Assembly (NCBI GenBank): GCA_021292165.1
Contig: CM037880.1
Coordinates: 212,736,942-212,800,941 of the forward strand
Length of the DNA: 64,000 nucleotides
Source: Shinisaurus crocodilurus
Taxonomy: Eukaryota; Chordata; Lepidosauria; Squamata; Shinisauridae
Direction of reading: 5' to 3'
The notes below the pieces were generated by a model, which saw only the letters and a list, made by a program, of their open reading frames with translations, did no database searches and was not told where the DNA came from. Below, in pieces: positions 20,107-33,284 of this stretch (within the stretch, counting starts at the first letter, position 1; every line of letters starts with the position of its first letter). The translations under genes were made by a program, and so were the position numbers.

Positions 20107-20241
20107 CAGTGTTTCTCAACCTTGGGTCCCCAGATGTTTTTGGCCTACAACTCCCAGCATGCCCCAGCCAGCTCTGCTGGCTGGGGCATGCTGGGAGTTG
20201 TAGGCCAAAAACATCTGGGGACCCAAGGTTGAGAAACACTG
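20107..20241. mobile_element. hAT MITE family A with perfect 8-bp TSD
   Basis: CAGTGTTTCTCAACC mirrors GGTTGAGAAACACTG. Arms of about 63 bp are essentially perfect. Flanks GCTTAAGT (20099-20106) and GCTTAAGT (20242-20249) are identical. Confidence 0.92.
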
Positions 20242-21351
20242 GCTTAAGTGAAGATGCCCTGTCCCTGAATCTGATCTCCTATACTGTATTAGTAATTTGT
20301 TTTGATTATATTGCATAGTTGTGTTATTTTGTAAGCTGCTCTGAGAGCCATGTTTGAAGAGCAGCTAATTTTTTGAATGAATAACATCCTCTTTGTCTTG
20401 CAGATCTGATCACGGGGTCAGACTATTTAATGTTTGCAACTCCAAATTCACTGGCCATGCTGTGAATTTCATCAGCAAGAGGCTGTGCCTTGCAGATACC
20501 TTACATGTACATGGATACCAACCCATGGTCAATGATTATTTTTATTTTTTTGAGTGGGGGTCATTTGTGCAGCTTCTAATAACATTCACATGAGATTTTG
20601 AAGCCATAACATGGCTTCCCCTAGTCTTACAGGACATGCCTGTTAGGTTTTGGGCTCTTCTTTAAACTTCAGTTTCTGTATATGCACCATACATCCTGTT
20701 GCTGCTGCTTTGTGGAGATTCGGATTCATGAAGTGTGACGAGTCTTCCCAGCGACTGAATTTTCCTGGTACCTCTTGTTAAGCTCCATGTTGTAACCTAA
20801 CCGTATATCAGGAGAAAAGTTTAGAGAAGAGAAATCAAAACATAAGGCGTTGAACTTTGGCTTTCTTTCTGGATTCTGAGGCTTGGGTTACATAAGAATG
20901 TTATGTCCTAATCATTCCTGATATGGCATGCTAATGGTAACTTTCAAGATTCCTACAGCCATAAAGATAGCAACTGAGTTGGAAGCCTAAACAGCCTGGT
21001 ACACCACCCAGCAACCACAGCATATGAGTCATGCCCACTGCTGTTTCATTGCAAAGCAGAATGTGGTATGATTTGCCTTGGCCAGGTTGTCACGTTACAA
21101 ACGTTGCCTTTTGGGAAGTTGGAACTAAAATCCATATAATGCTTGGAGCGAAAGGGATGCTCTTCTCAAACAGTGTGTTGTGTGTTTAGCCAATGCCCGC
21201 TGAAGTAAAATCTGGGTTAATCTTCTATGGGGATCGATGGCTAGCAGTACCATTCACTACAAAATTCATAGCAGAAGCATCCCTGCTGTGGGAAGGGTAG
21301 AATGTGCTGTAAAACAATTTGACAGTTGCATAACATACTGGCGGGTTAGGT

Positions 21352-21709
21352 CAGAGGTGTGTGGATGGCACATTGGGATCTACTGGTAGATCTCCGGGTG
21401 ATTTGCAGTAGGTTAGCAAAGCTTTCAGACTCCCAATGTTTTAACCATGACAGCAAAAGCCTTTTCCCGCTCCTAGACTGCTAAAATTGAGAAAGCTTGG
21501 GGAAAGCGAGAGTAGATTTTGTATGTAGAAGGATTTGTTTGTGAACCCCAGTTCTGGTTCTGAAAATGAATTCCTAGACTGAGCACATCTTGGTCCACAA
21601 TTCTTTGTCCCTCTTCATAAGGCACTATTTTGTACCTGGCTCTGCTTGGTGGACTTCGGGTTTCCAGTGAAAAAAGGTAGATCCTGCAAGCCTAAACTTT
21701 GCTCACTCC
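21352..21709. mobile_element. hAT-like element related to the one at 1845-3343
   Basis: Starts CAGAGGTGTGTGGATGG with GATCTACTGGTAGATC and GATTTGCAGTAGGTTAGCAA, and ends GGTAGATCCTGCAAGCC and TTTGCTCACTCCTG. The same blocks occur near 1845-1960 and 3305-3343. No clear target duplication. Confidence 0.5.
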
Positions 21710-21885
21710 TGTGATAGATATATGCATGCATTAGCTCTGCTTGTTTCCACTGATGAGAAAATGGCAAGAAACAGACATGGACCCTGAACGCAGATTAATT
21801 TTGATCCCACATGTGGTCATGGCACAGTCTTTTTGGGAGTCCAAAGTAACCCTTTACACATCATGTTTATTATTATACGCTAGAG

Positions 21886-22022
21886 CAGCCCTCTCCAGCC
21901 TGCCCCCCCTTCCTGGTGTTTTGCACTTAAAACTCCCTGTGTTCCTGACCATTTGGCCATGCTGGCTGGGGCTGAAAGGAATTGGAAGTTGAAAAATCTG
22001 AAGGGTTTTGCACTGGGGAAGG
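21886..22022. mobile_element. Worn hAT-like MITE family B
   Basis: CAGCCCTCTCCAGCCTGCC and ACTGGGGAAGGATGC are degraded ends. The inner GGCCATGCTGGCTGGGGCTG is the diagnostic centre. Confidence 0.6.
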
Positions 22023-23095
22023 ATGCAGTAGAGACTTGGGCAGCTAAGTGATGTGTCCTGACCTAGGAAACCACCAATTTGCACTTAAGTAGCTGCAAAA
22101 CCATAAAAAGGAAAGGAAAAAAAAGGATGAAATATAAATAGCTGGAGCCTTTTTTTGAAGTCTCTGTCACTCCTGGTTGGACTGCCGAAGCAACCCTCTT
22201 TGGCAATGCGAGCAATGTGTTGTTGCATGCACAGCTCCCATTCCTGTAAGGTGGTGTATCTTTCAACATGGTTGTTGCCATAATGTGCAAAAACACCTGA
22301 GTTCAACAAGGCATGCCAATGATTTTTAGCTCCTTGCTGTTTATTGGGTATCACGAGGGATGGTCACACTTGATTTAGCTTTATTATCGTTTGTAAGGCC
22401 AACATGGCCTGCCCCCACTTAGCTGCATATAAAATGTGACTGGCCAAAGTCCTTAATCTTGGCATGTTTATGTACTTTGTTCAGAAAACCAAGCTTGCTG
22501 ATAAACTTATTTGATATCAGGAAGCACTTCTGTATATTCAAGCATGTTAAATGTTGCAGCATACATCTAGGTCATGTTTACAAGGAGTGGGAGGGATATT
22601 AGAAGCTGTTAGCACAAAAAGGGCTTGCAGTAGATAAATGTGAACTCCTGATGTCATACAGTCGCTAAGAGGATTTTGATATTTCAGCAGGGAAATGCAA
22701 ATCTTCTAAAATGGTTGAGTTGGGGAGTAAGCATTCGGACTGGATTATTTCATAGTGTTTGTCATCCAAGTTGACTTCTGAATATCATTAATTTGGCCAA
22801 TTGGAATATGCAGAAGCAGTTGCCAATGGAGAGCAATGTCCTGTTCTGCAGTGGCCACATGTTGAGGTGTCAAATAGATCCCAGTGGCTGCCAGGATGGG
22901 CTCATTGTTTAATAAGCATGTACTATGTTTAATAAGCAAGTACTATAATTCTGCATCTTCCAGCATTTTTGGAAATGTATTTAAAATATGTTTAAGCTGG
23001 CTTCTCGAATTGGATTTCAAGAGAAAGCCTAAAACAATGGAAATATAAATACAAATTTTTCATTAAAAAATAATAAAAATAGAAATCAGCAACAG

Positions 23096-23720
23096 ATAAA
23101 ATGACAGCTTATAAAATGTAGGGTCACCATCAATATTCAATTAAAATCAGTCTGAAAACATGCAGATCTTTAAGGCTACGGTATATTAAAATTGAGAGGA
23201 ACCCAGATCTAACTCCCACAGAAAGGCATTCTGTTGGGCCATCACAGAAAAGGTTCTGTCACTTGTGCCTACCAACCTGATAGGTCTCACTGGCAGGCAC
23301 GTGAGCAGGGCCTCGGTGTCCGAGCTTAGGGTCCAGGCAGGTTCATAAAGGCGTGGCCCTTCAAATAACCTGGTCTCAAACCATTTTAGGTCCTTAAATG
23401 TAATTGCCAGCACTTTAAATGCCGGAGCTCGGAAATGCACTGGCAACCAGTGAGCTGGTACAGAATTGGTGTTACATGCCCCAGTCGCACAGCCCTGCAA
23501 GTAACTGGGCAGCTGCATTGTGCACCAGCTGAAGCTTTGACCTGTCTCTAAAGGCAGCCCCACGTAGTGCACATTACAGTAGTCTAGTCTGAATGTACCC
23601 AGGACATGAATAACTTTCTTTACATTGGGATGCAGCTTGCACATCAGTTGAAACTAACAAAAGGCAACTGAAGCTACCCACACTTCCATTGCTAGAGCTG
23701 AGTCCAGGAGGACCCCCAAG
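23096..23720 (-). mobile_element. L2-type LINE, decayed 3' half
   Basis: Minus-strand translation contains FRLDYCNVHYVGLPL, HWLPVHFRAPAFKVLAITFK and RTFSVMAQQ, recognisable L2 C-terminal blocks with frame damage. The 3' UTR lies to the left. Confidence 0.75.
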
Positions 23721-25655
23721 CTGTGCGCTTGGCCCTTTGGGGCAGTTCAACCCCATCCAACTCCAGTTGTGCACCTCCATCCAGTTCACTGGATTTCCCC
23801 ATTCACAGTGCCTCCTGACATGAAGTGTCAGCTTGTTTGCTTCATCCATCCTGAAACTGCCTTCAGACACCTGCTTGCATAAGCTGAGAAGGCTTTAGTG
23901 CAGGGATGAGGGACATTTTTGGGGGTGGGGGCCTTTGTGGACTGGATGATGTCAGGGGTGGCATGGCTATGCCTCTGAAGTCATCCAGTCCCCGGCTGGA
24001 GCTCCGGCTGGTGTTTCAGCCGGGCACTGCCTTTGCCAGTGCCGCGTGCTCCCCAATGGGGGAAGGCGCAGTGCAGGCGAAGCCACCCCAACCCAGCTGC
24101 CTTGTAAGCTGGAGAGCACCAAATCCTTCCTAACGGGTAGAGGTGCAGTGTGGGCAACTTCCCGGCTTTGCGCAGCGTGCGTTGTCCCCGTGGGGGCAGC
24201 AGGTGCTGCGTGAAAGGACTGAGCTGGTCGTGGGAGGAGCCACTCTTCTCTGCACCCGCAGAGTCCACCACCACCACCAGTGTTATCCCCGTCTGAAGAT
24301 AACGGCAGGGATTTCCCTACATGCCCCTCCCCTTCCAATTGGGAGGGGGAGTGGTGTGCAGGGGGAAATCCTTGCTATTTGCTCTTAAAGATTTTGCGGT
24401 GAAGGGATGGTTGACGAGGCAAAGCCAAACTAAGCTAAAGCACTTTAGGTTTTGGATGTCCTAAAGATATGAAGTACGGCACACTGAAATTGTTGTTAAA
24501 CCATCTGTTGGTTGCAGCATAATGTTCTGGCTAGATAACTGGAAAGCCGGCGATATGCCTTTAATGATGGAATGGTTGACGAATGTTTTAGATGCAACAC
24601 AGATGAATAGATGAGCAGATGTGATTTGATGGGGAAATGGACGAAGGAACACGATTGTTTGCAGAAATGGTGTGCTTTTATTAGTTTATTTTGAATATTC
24701 ATCAAGACAGAGAGGCTTTGGATGTTTCTGTCATGTGCCGTTCCACAGATTTGTTACGTTTTTAACTGTATAAAACGTGTTTGGTTCTTGTCTTTATGGA
24801 TATATGTTGTTTGATTGGTTTGGCACTCTGTGTTTAACCGGTAAATATATTAAAATGTAAGGTAGGACCTAGAAATAGCAATTCCACTGCTTGGAAAGAA
24901 TTAGATTTCTAACTTGTAGAGTTGCTCTTCGTCTAGAGACAGAAAAAGGTTTTTAAGGGATGATACTGGTTTTAGAGATGCTTCACATCTCATGGTGTAA
25001 ACATCTTTTTCTCCCATTGTTGCCTCAGATCAGGGATGCTTTTGCATTGTTTCAGAGGTGAAGTGGATGAGTGTACATATTGCAAGCAGCAGTTGTGGGT
25101 TGGATCCACACTTTTGCTTAGAGTAGGCCCATTGAAATCAATGGAACTATTTAGTCATGCCTAATGCAAGTCCCATTGATTTAATGGATCTACTGTATGC
25201 ATGACTACATCTGAATCCAATCCCCTGTTTTCAAACAATGTTCTATTCTTTTACTCTCAGCCCCCCAACCCCCTTCTGTAGAAGCTCCTGCCTTAAGGCT
25301 ATTACTGTGGTCTCCTGATAAAATACTGGGACACTCAAAATAAATTTTAAAAAAGCTATCTAAATGCTAAGTATTGTGTGGGGGTTGATCTCTTGCAAGC
25401 AAGATGCACACCGCATAAACAAATCAAGTATTTTTGCAGTGATCCTTGAAGGACAGCTCACAGCATTTTAGTTAGCAAAGGCAAAATTAGTTAATTAATG
25501 CACAATAAAATAAAACAAGATGTTCCTTGTAACAAAGTCCTAAAGAACATAGCTGAACAAGATTTGCTGACAAGGAAGGAGTGGGTTACAAGGACAGTGA
25601 CAAAGTTCAAGATTCTTAAGGTCAATAAAGGTATTTTACTCAAACCAACCAAATA

Positions 25656-25905
25656 CAGTCATGCCTTGGATTGAGAGCATAATTCGTTCCGGAAAGGTGC
25701 TTGTAATCCAAAACACTCTTATATCAAAACGAAATCCCCCCAAAAAAATTTGTACAGAGATTTTTAATTTAAGCCGTACTACAGTACTTGTATTGCAAGA
25801 CAACGCTTGTATATCAAGTCAAAAAAATTTAAATAAATATTAAAAATTTTGCTTGTCTTGCAAAACGCTCTCAAACCAAGTTACTTGTAATCCAAGGTAT
25901 TACTG
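25656..25905. mobile_element. Tc1/pogo-like MITE (subtype 1)
   Basis: The ends CAGTCATGCCTTGGATT and AATCCAAGGTATTACTG are inverted, flanked by TA on both sides (25654-25655 and 25906-25907). Internal GCTTGTAATCCAAAACACTC and CTTGTCTTGCAAAACGCTC are shared with copies at 28010, 41144 and 46434. No transposase. Confidence 0.85.
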
Positions 25906-26994
25906 TACAATAATGTGGCATGTGAGCTTTCAGGTTAAAGAACTTCTTAGGCTAGGGTTAAAAAAAAAAAAATTAAAGGCAGAAGATGTTTGTGGACAGG
26001 GAGCACGATACTGAAGGAGCCAGAAAGAGGTTTGCTGCTAGACGATATTCCCCTGAGCAGAAGCATGTTAATAGTTATGACTCTTATGGTAGTTGTCTCA
26101 ATGAACACATACACTTCTTAGCCAAACTGACATGTTCATGTTAACTGTTCACATCTTAATATTTTGGTGAGTTATCAGTGTGACACGTTAAAAATGAAAG
26201 TGGTGCTGATCTATTATCTCAATTTCCTCCCCATTCTCTCTGGTAACTTGCCCATCCTAAAGTGCCTTGCTTAGGGGAAGAATTGAACTTAAGTATTTTG
26301 CTATTTTATTGCCCGATTGTTTGCTCCACCAGCAAAATAGAAGGAAAGAAAAAAGATCTGTATCAGTATTGCAAGTGAATCAACTGTTGATAACAGCCAC
26401 TATTGTGGTGCAGAAAACCAATACAAAAAGCTAATGAATCATCCAGATAGTCACAAATGTATAAAAGTTCATGAACTACTATATATATTTCAGAAAGGTG
26501 TATGAGTTATCAATAGTACCCATATAATTTGCATAAAGATGAATTTAAAAAATAGCTAACTTGATTGGTGACCATGATGACCATTGTGCATATAGACTTC
26601 TAAAGGAATTTCTAAAGTTTAATCATAGTGGTAGTTAAAACATGCCTTACAAAGGTATTGGTCAAATGTTCTGTACAAAGAAAGTATCCTCAGAGAATTA
26701 AGTGAAGATGAAGGAACAAAGCCAGCCAGCCACCTCTGTACTTTTGGATGTAATGAAGAACCTGATCCTATTATAAATGCCATCAGCTCCTGAAGTGACC
26801 ATCACCACGTGACAGGACTGTGCCTTCCCTGGGACTATTAAGACCTGTGTGCCCTGAGGGAAGGCAGAAGAGAAGCCCAGGCCAGGGAGATTGTACCAGC
26901 AGCTCCAGAAAAAACCTTTAGTTGACTTGGGAGAACTGGTGTTTGTTTGGTTGGGGGGGGGGGGTTAATGTTTGTTTGAGTATTTAGATATTGT

Positions 26995-27056
26995 AAACTG
27001 CTTTGGGTGCCTTAGCAGAAAGGGGGTATAGAAATGTAATAAATAAATAAATAATA
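26995..27056 (+). mobile_element. L2/SINE-type 3' tail
   Basis: AAACTGCTTTGGGTGCCTTA, then AGAAAGGGGGTATAGAAATG and (TAAA)n, resembles the 3' hairpin-plus-tail end of SINE A and L2 copies. Confidence 0.5.
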
Positions 27057-28009
27057 TTATGACTTAGAAAACAACTTAGTGCATCGGATATGAGAATGGT
27101 TGAAGTTCTGAGCGCAAGGCTTTATTTCTATATAGTATAGGAATACTTACTCCCTTGGGAGTAAGACCTATTGAATTCAGTGAGGCTTATCTTCCACATA
27201 AAGTAGGGATAGGATTGGTCAGGAATAGTATTGGGGTTTTTCCTTCCCATAATTTTTAACTGCTCCTTCAAGCTCTCTGTTACACCAATTATGGGTGTTG
27301 TGTAAGTTTTTTACTGGCCAGTTTAGTGGTTTCACTGATCTGTAGTGGAAATGGATAGCACTTGCAAGTCTGATTCAAGACTTCTCAGTATTGCCCTGTG
27401 ACTCCTTAAAGAAAGAAACCTCACATCTGAATGTTTTATATAAAATGCCTTTAAAAGCAAGTAGTATGCTAGGGGAGAGAGATTGTAGCCTAGCCTTTTC
27501 GGTGGCCTCTCACAGCCCAGCCCTGAGCTGGATCCTAAAGAATGTTCAATTCTTTAAATGGAAAATGCTTGACTTAACACAGTTCATGTTCACTATGTTT
27601 GTCTTTGGGGTGGGTTAAAGGAAATGACTTCTCTTAGCAGTTAATTCTATTCTTTAAAGATAAGCGCCTTCAGGAGCAACTTAGGCACATGTTAAATTAC
27701 TGTGTGTGACAAACTGTGTGGTAGTGTTCCATTTTATTGTGTAAATAGTGACTATGCAGTTAAGGATGAGCCTGTTTTTGCCTGTTTTGCAAATGGCTTA
27801 TTTTTTATCTCTGCAGTGGCTCACAGCTTCTGTTGTATGGGGAGAATGAAAAGTACTTTCCACCTACTTTGAGCTGATCAGGTGACTTGCTAGGAAATGT
27901 CAACAGTAAAGCCTATGTATCCAAATGCAACACACACACACACCCTGTGATGATGCACATTTGGGACATTTAGGTGATCTGGTCCAGGAGAGGGGTTGTT
28001 ATAGATGTA

Positions 28010-28260
28010 CAGTCATGCCTTGGATTGAGAGCATAATTTGTTCCGGAAACGTGCTTGTAATCCAAAACACTCTTACATCAAAACGAAATCCCCCCCCAAA
28101 AATTGTACAGAGATTTTAAATTTAAGCCGTACTACAGTACTTGTATTGCAAGACGTCACTTGTATATCAAGTAAAAAAATATATTAAATAAACATTTAAA
28201 AATTTGCTTGTCTTGCAAAATGCTCTCAAACCAAGTTACTTGCAATGCAAGGTATTACTG
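28010..28260. mobile_element. Tc1/pogo-like MITE (subtype 1)
   Basis: CAGTCATGCCTTGGATTG begins after TA, and GCAATGCAAGGTATTACTG ends before TA. It is very close to the copy at 25656, in the same orientation, about 2.1 kb away with unrelated flanks, so it is a separate insertion. Confidence 0.85.
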
Positions 28261-29182
28261 TACCTTGCAACTGGGCTGCTGCTCAGTTAGGAACAGTGAA
28301 TTTGGATTAGGAGGTTCAAGTTGGTTGGTTCTTGGCTAGAACAGTTAGATACAGGTGGCCATCCCTATAAAAGTTGTAAGCTGTGGCTATAATGAAGATA
28401 CAGTTGAGAAGCTAGAATAAGTAGCGAGCATAGGGATCTCTGTTTATCCCCTATATCTGCCAGGATATGAAGAACCATGTTCCAAAAGGCTTTCTCAAGA
28501 CATTAGATTCCATCCAGAGAGAAGGTTGTAGGGGCTATTAACTAGGAGGTGGGCTTGGCTTGTGAGATTATGGCTCCCAATTCTACTTTATATACTTTGT
28601 GCCAACAGTGCAGCAAACAGCTTTTTGGAAATCACTTGCATAACCAAACACAAATGGCTTCAGAAGGTTGTCTCTTGATTCCTAATGGGTTGCTTTCAAC
28701 TATGTAAAACTGACACTAAGTCGTGTTTAATTGCAAAGTGAACTCCACTAATAGGACCGGTTCAGTTGAGCTACCCGGCTTGATAATAAAGGGGTAAAAA
28801 CTACTTCACAATTGGTGTTTAGAACTCGATTATAATGGAACAGCCAAACCTATATTCAGAAGAAAAACCTGAACAGCAAAATTACTCCTTTGACCATCTA
28901 GGTTTTAACAAAAGCTGTATAGTATCTTCTGTGTCCAAACTTGGGAGCAAGAAACTTTGAGAGGTTCTATATAACACTGATTCTGATACTTGAGGTAGTG
29001 GAAAACTAGGGGATACACATGTGCACTGATGGCTACCCCTTCTTTTGGCTCTGTGCTCCTTGCAATAAGGCAGTGAGGAATGGGATGCTCCTCAGATGTG
29101 GATATCCATCTGCTTGGGTTCCCCATCCATATGATCTTAGTCGTAGAGATGTATCCATGATGAAAAAAGTAAACTGCACCAA

Positions 29183-29302
29183 TGCCTTCCCCAATGTGGT
29201 GCCCTACGGTTCTCTTCATCCCTTACCATTGACCATGCTGGCTGGGGCTGATGGAAACTGTAGTCTGAAACATCTGGAGGGGGCCATATTGGGGAAGGCT
29301 TG
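29183..29302. mobile_element. hAT-like MITE family B
   Basis: TGCCTTCCCCAATGTGGTGC and CATATTGGGGAAGGCTTG are inverted ends around CCATGCTGGCTGGGGCTGAT. Confidence 0.75.
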
Positions 29303-30481
29303 GTATAGTATGATTTTGTAACCCCAAAAGGGTGCCATCACAATATCGTGTGGTCATGTATTTGTAGGTGCCCTGTGACCTTGCCTTTCTCTTTACCAGT
29401 TTGGCAAATGTATGTGCTCCATTTGAAAAGAATGTGTGACTCAATTAAGGGCCGTTATTTCTAACAAGTATGACAGTGTTGGGCTTTAATCCTTTACTAA
29501 ATTGGCAGGAATTGCATTTAATGAGTCTGAAGTTGATGGGAACCTATGAGGGCTACGCAAGCAGGCTATTCTGTTACAAGACCTGGTGACCTCTGAGTTG
29601 GCAAAAGGCAGAGAAGGGGGCAGGAAGAGAACCTTGTTTAGCATTCAGCTGTGCATTTGTTAGCATGAACAACTACAGCTGTAAAACAAACTTTGTATAT
29701 TTTGACCTTTTGAACAGAGGAATAGTTCTAAAATTCTGTATATACAGCTAGTATTATGGTTATGCAATTAAGCTAACCCAAAGTAGCAGTACTATGAGAA
29801 AAGTATCTTGTACAGTGATCTGCGCAGATAGGTAAAGCAACCAGCTTCTCTTAGTGACATCCATTAGAAGTGGCAAGATAATCTACTCATTTGTAGATGT
29901 CGACACATCTTAATTGGCAGGGATCCTGTTTTATGGCCAGAGTTTTCAAACTCATCCTAGTATGACCTTCAGCCAGTTAAGCAATAACTTGAGCCTTCCA
30001 AGTAATGCTACTCTGTTGGTTCCATGCAGCTGTAACATTTCCTGATTGCTATGCTCAGGGGAGCAACACTTTGCATTAATTCAGTATTGTTCGAAGATTC
30101 ACAGCCTCCCCACATCATAGGGAGCTAGGCACAATTCACCCACTGAAATGGGATATGGAAAGTTATTTGTGTGAAACAACTTTCCAGGTGACCTGGTGAC
30201 TCTTTTCTGTTGTACTGTGACACACATGAATCATTGAACTTGCCTAATATACTGAATCATATATTATTGGTCCTCCAGTATTATCTACTATGACTGGCAG
30301 TGGCTCTCTGAGATCTCAGGCAGAGGGTCCGGTCCTGCTGCCTCATATCCTTTAATTGGAGGTTCAACTGGGAACTCTCTAGTGTAAAGGATATGCTTTG
30401 TCTATGGGCCATCCCATGTTAAATTCAAGTTTTACATTGGTGAACATGAGAACATCTGCTTATTGTAAATGACCTACCACC

Positions 30482-30622
30482 ACAGCCTCCTCCAAACCTG
30501 GTGCTCTCCAGATGTTTTGGACTACAACTCCCAACATTCCTGACCATTGGCCATGCTGGCCGGGGTTGATGGGAGTTGAAGTCCAAAACATCTGGAGGTT
30601 AGCAGTTTGGGAAAGGCTGGCC
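30482..30622. mobile_element. hAT-like MITE family B
   Basis: CAGCCTCCTCCAAACCTGG and CAGTTTGGGAAAGGCTGG flank TGGACTACAACTCCCAACAT and its mirror. Confidence 0.8.
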
Positions 30623-30777
30623 TGCCACATGAAGTAACTGGCATGAAGTTCTACTTCAAGTACCCACCACACTGCATGTGTAAATTGGGCCTTAGATATT
30701 GTGGGGAGGGGGGGGCGGAGAGAAGAAGGCAAGATCAGGAGGTGCATGCTATGGAGGGGAAGGGCTGAAGCTTCATA

Positions 30778-30895
30778 GCACAGCACATGCAAAAGGTCCC
30801 AAGTTCAATTCCTAGGATCTCCAGGTAGGGCTGAACAAGACTCCTGCCTAAAACACTGGAGGGCCCCTCCCAGTCAATGTACAATAGATCCATAT
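30778..30895 (+). mobile_element. SINE B fragment
   Basis: CAAAAGGTCCCAAGTTCAAT, a worn B box, is followed by TCTCCAGGTAGGGCTG and CACTGGAGGGCCCCTCCCAG, parallel to the SINE at 15590. Confidence 0.55.
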
Positions 30896-32030
30896 AGAGC
30901 TACGTATGTCTCCATCTCCTTAAGATGCCGACTCTTTATCTATAGACACCGTTCACACCAGTTTGATTTTATGACTTTCTTCTAAGCATCAGGAATGCTT
31001 CCACAAGTCCCTTTGTGACTAATCTTGTAGAAATGCTCCCCATATTTTGTCATAAGGTGGAGTTGCAGAAGAGCATTCACATGGCTTAAATTTATAATGT
31101 AGGAAGCCGCCCTTAATGAACTCTTGTCCTTGACTGCTTCGAAGGAGCCAGAAGTTCAGAACTTAAAGGAGTCTGTCCATGTGCTCTTAACTCCCTCTAG
31201 AGTCAGAAAGTTGCTAGGCAGCCAATGGTGTTCTGTAGACCTCTGCTGCTGCCCTTCTCATGACTGTACATGTCAGGTGCTTTTGCAATTTCTTCTGTTT
31301 TACAGTACTCTCTTTAATAATAGGCAACCCAGTATTTCACTGAATTTATTTTTCTTCCATAGATTAACTCAACTGGATAATATTACCAGGTTAATAGTGT
31401 GTAAATACCTAACTCTTTTTTTTTCCTTTTTTTTAACCTGGTAGCCCTATAAAAAGCTTGATTGACAACCCCTTTTCCAGCACTAATGTTTTGGCTCTTA
31501 ATTATATTGAGGTATTGAAGGATTGCTTTTCTGTTTATTGCAGCTGACCCAAAGCGACTATGTGTAAACTTCATTATGTGTTGCACAGGCTGCAGGCTTG
31601 TTCTCTGAGCTACCCCCTGCTGGAAAATGGCAGGAACCCATTCTTCGGCTTCCTCTCCTGTAGTTCCCTTCATTAGTTTTATGCAACTTATTTGAAACGA
31701 TTATAGACTGGTATGTTCCCTTCAGTGTACTAGTAGAAAACTAATCGCCCACAACGTTCCAATACTTTGTCCAAGCCTAGCTTCTATTAATCCAAGCAAA
31801 CTAGGTTGAAGATGTTATAACAGTGTGATTTGTAGTGTGGGTGTATACGCGGGTCCCTAGTAATCTTGTTTCTCTAGGAGCACTAGACACTTGTGCCTCT
31901 AGGTAACTAGGGACATGTCTACACAAATGCTGGAAATATAATTGCAAATATCTCATAGTAACATGGTCATTTGTGATGGACGCAACTGTGCAAGAGTGGG
32001 TCTTGGCATATTAGACATACCAGTCTAGTC

Positions 32031-32168
32031 AGCCATCCTCAACCTTGTGTAGTCCAAAACATCTGGAGGACAACTCTCAGTATTCCTGATGATGAGCCAA
32101 GCTGACTAGGGCCAGTGGGGGATTTGGAGTCCAAAAGATCTGGAGGGCATCAGGTTGTGGAAGGCTGT
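32031..32168. mobile_element. hAT-like MITE family B
   Basis: CAGCCATCCTCAACCTTGTG and CAGGTTGTGGAAGGCTGTG are inverted ends. The interior is partly rearranged. Confidence 0.65.
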
Positions 32169-32175
32169 GCTAAAT

Positions 32176-32407
32176 TTTATTTTTATTTTATTTATTATAT
32201 TTATACCCCGCCTTTTTTCCTGCAAGGAACTCAAGGCGGCTTACAAAATCCTCCTCCTCCTCTCCATTTTATCCTCACAACAACCCTGTGAGGTAGGTTA
32301 GGCTGAGAGTCAGTGACTGGCCCAAAGTCACCCAGTGAGTTTCATGGCCGAGTGGGGACTAGAACCTGGATCTCCTGAGTCCCAGTCCAACACTCTAATC
32401 ACTACGT
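32176..32407 (-). mobile_element. SINE A, near full length
   Basis: From the tail side it reads TTATATTTATACCCCGCC, the hairpin, CCCTGTGAGGTAGGTTAGGC, the reversed B box and CCAACACTCTAATCACTACG. It abuts the preceding MITE. Confidence 0.85.
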
Positions 32408-32446
32408 CTGAAAGGGCTTTCACAAGATGGCCACGTGAGCTAGTCG

Positions 32447-32558
32447 CATCCCCGATGATGATGGACTATAACTCCCATCACCCAGCATGGCCAGTGGTCA
32501 GGGATGATTGGAGTTGTAGTCCAATGACACCTGGGGACCCACAGTTGGGAAAGCCCGA
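32447..32558. mobile_element. hAT-like MITE family B, diverged
   Basis: TGGACTATAACTCCCATCAC and GATTGGAGTTGTAGTCC are the arms around CATGGCCAGTGGTCAGGG. Confidence 0.65.
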
Positions 32559-33205
32559 GCTAGGAGATTGAGATTGGTGGGGATCAATTTAATCAGTGGT
32601 GGTTGTGCAGAAGCACTCTCTACCACCTGCAAATCAGATGCACGCTTCAGACGCTGCAGGATACACTGCCTAGTTGCGGATCGCCTGTTTAACTTTGCTA
32701 ACCTGGTATTAGCTAGTGACCCCTCCTGTGCCTGGCAATCACAACTGTATCCCTGGTTATGGAAAACGAGCAGCAGTGATGGTACCAATTAATCCAGACT
32801 ACCGTAGTGATGACGCTTCCCCTTCTGTAGTGTAATTCTAATTAGGCAAATTGATATGCAGTTGTTTCAGATCCTTAGCTCAGATAGCAGTGGCCGCTGT
32901 TGTGGATTTGAACTCTTGTCAGATTCAAAACACCGCTGAGAGTGTGAGAGTGACAGATTTACTAATCCTGCTTTGGAAGTCATTCATAATAGGGAATGCT
33001 GGAATTGAGGTTATTCCGTTCCATGCAACTTTTCACTGCATTACCTAGCACGTGCACCATATCTCGTATTTTATCTCCGCAGTGGTTTCCACAGCTTTGC
33101 ATCTCTCACTGTGAGGAATTTCATAAGCTTGAAATTGCAGAAACTTCATTTTTCTGTGTTGTAAATCTTGGATGTAATCAAGATGAATATCTTTGGCTTT
33201 TTTAG

Positions 33206-33284
33206 GTACCAGCTACTGACTATGTCGGGGGAAGGCCAGGACTCGCATATTACGGAGGTGAAACCATTAGTGGACAGAGAAGAG
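33206..33284 (+). CDS. NDRG1: NDRG1 exon 2 (start codon exon; coding from 33222)
   Basis: The acceptor TTTTTTAG ends at 33205; an alternative AG at 33211-33212 would only shorten the UTR. The ATG at 33222 has A at -3. Its 21 codons encode [17 protein letters not shown] and then DREE. The donor GAG|GTAAGT ends phase 0. QD...EVKPLV matches the NDRG1 N-terminus. Confidence 0.92.

Larger units (their letters stand above)
12206..33205 (+). other. NDRG1: NDRG1 intron 1 (about 21 kb)
   Basis: It runs from GTAAG at 12206 to the TTTTTTAG acceptor at 33205. It is a mosaic of SINEs, LINE 3' ends and MITEs listed separately. Stretches where I recognise nothing are roughly 16340-17000, 18490-18990, 20250-21350, 22030-23090, 23730-25650, 25910-27000, 28265-29180, 29310-30480, 30900-32030 and 32560-33200. 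No alternative first exon is evident. Confidence 0.75.

Noticed and set aside
22745..23720. Possible second gene on the minus strand in intron 1
   Set aside because: The recognisable blocks (RLDYCNVHYVGLPL, HWLPV) are those of an L2 retrotransposon, and the frame is broken.
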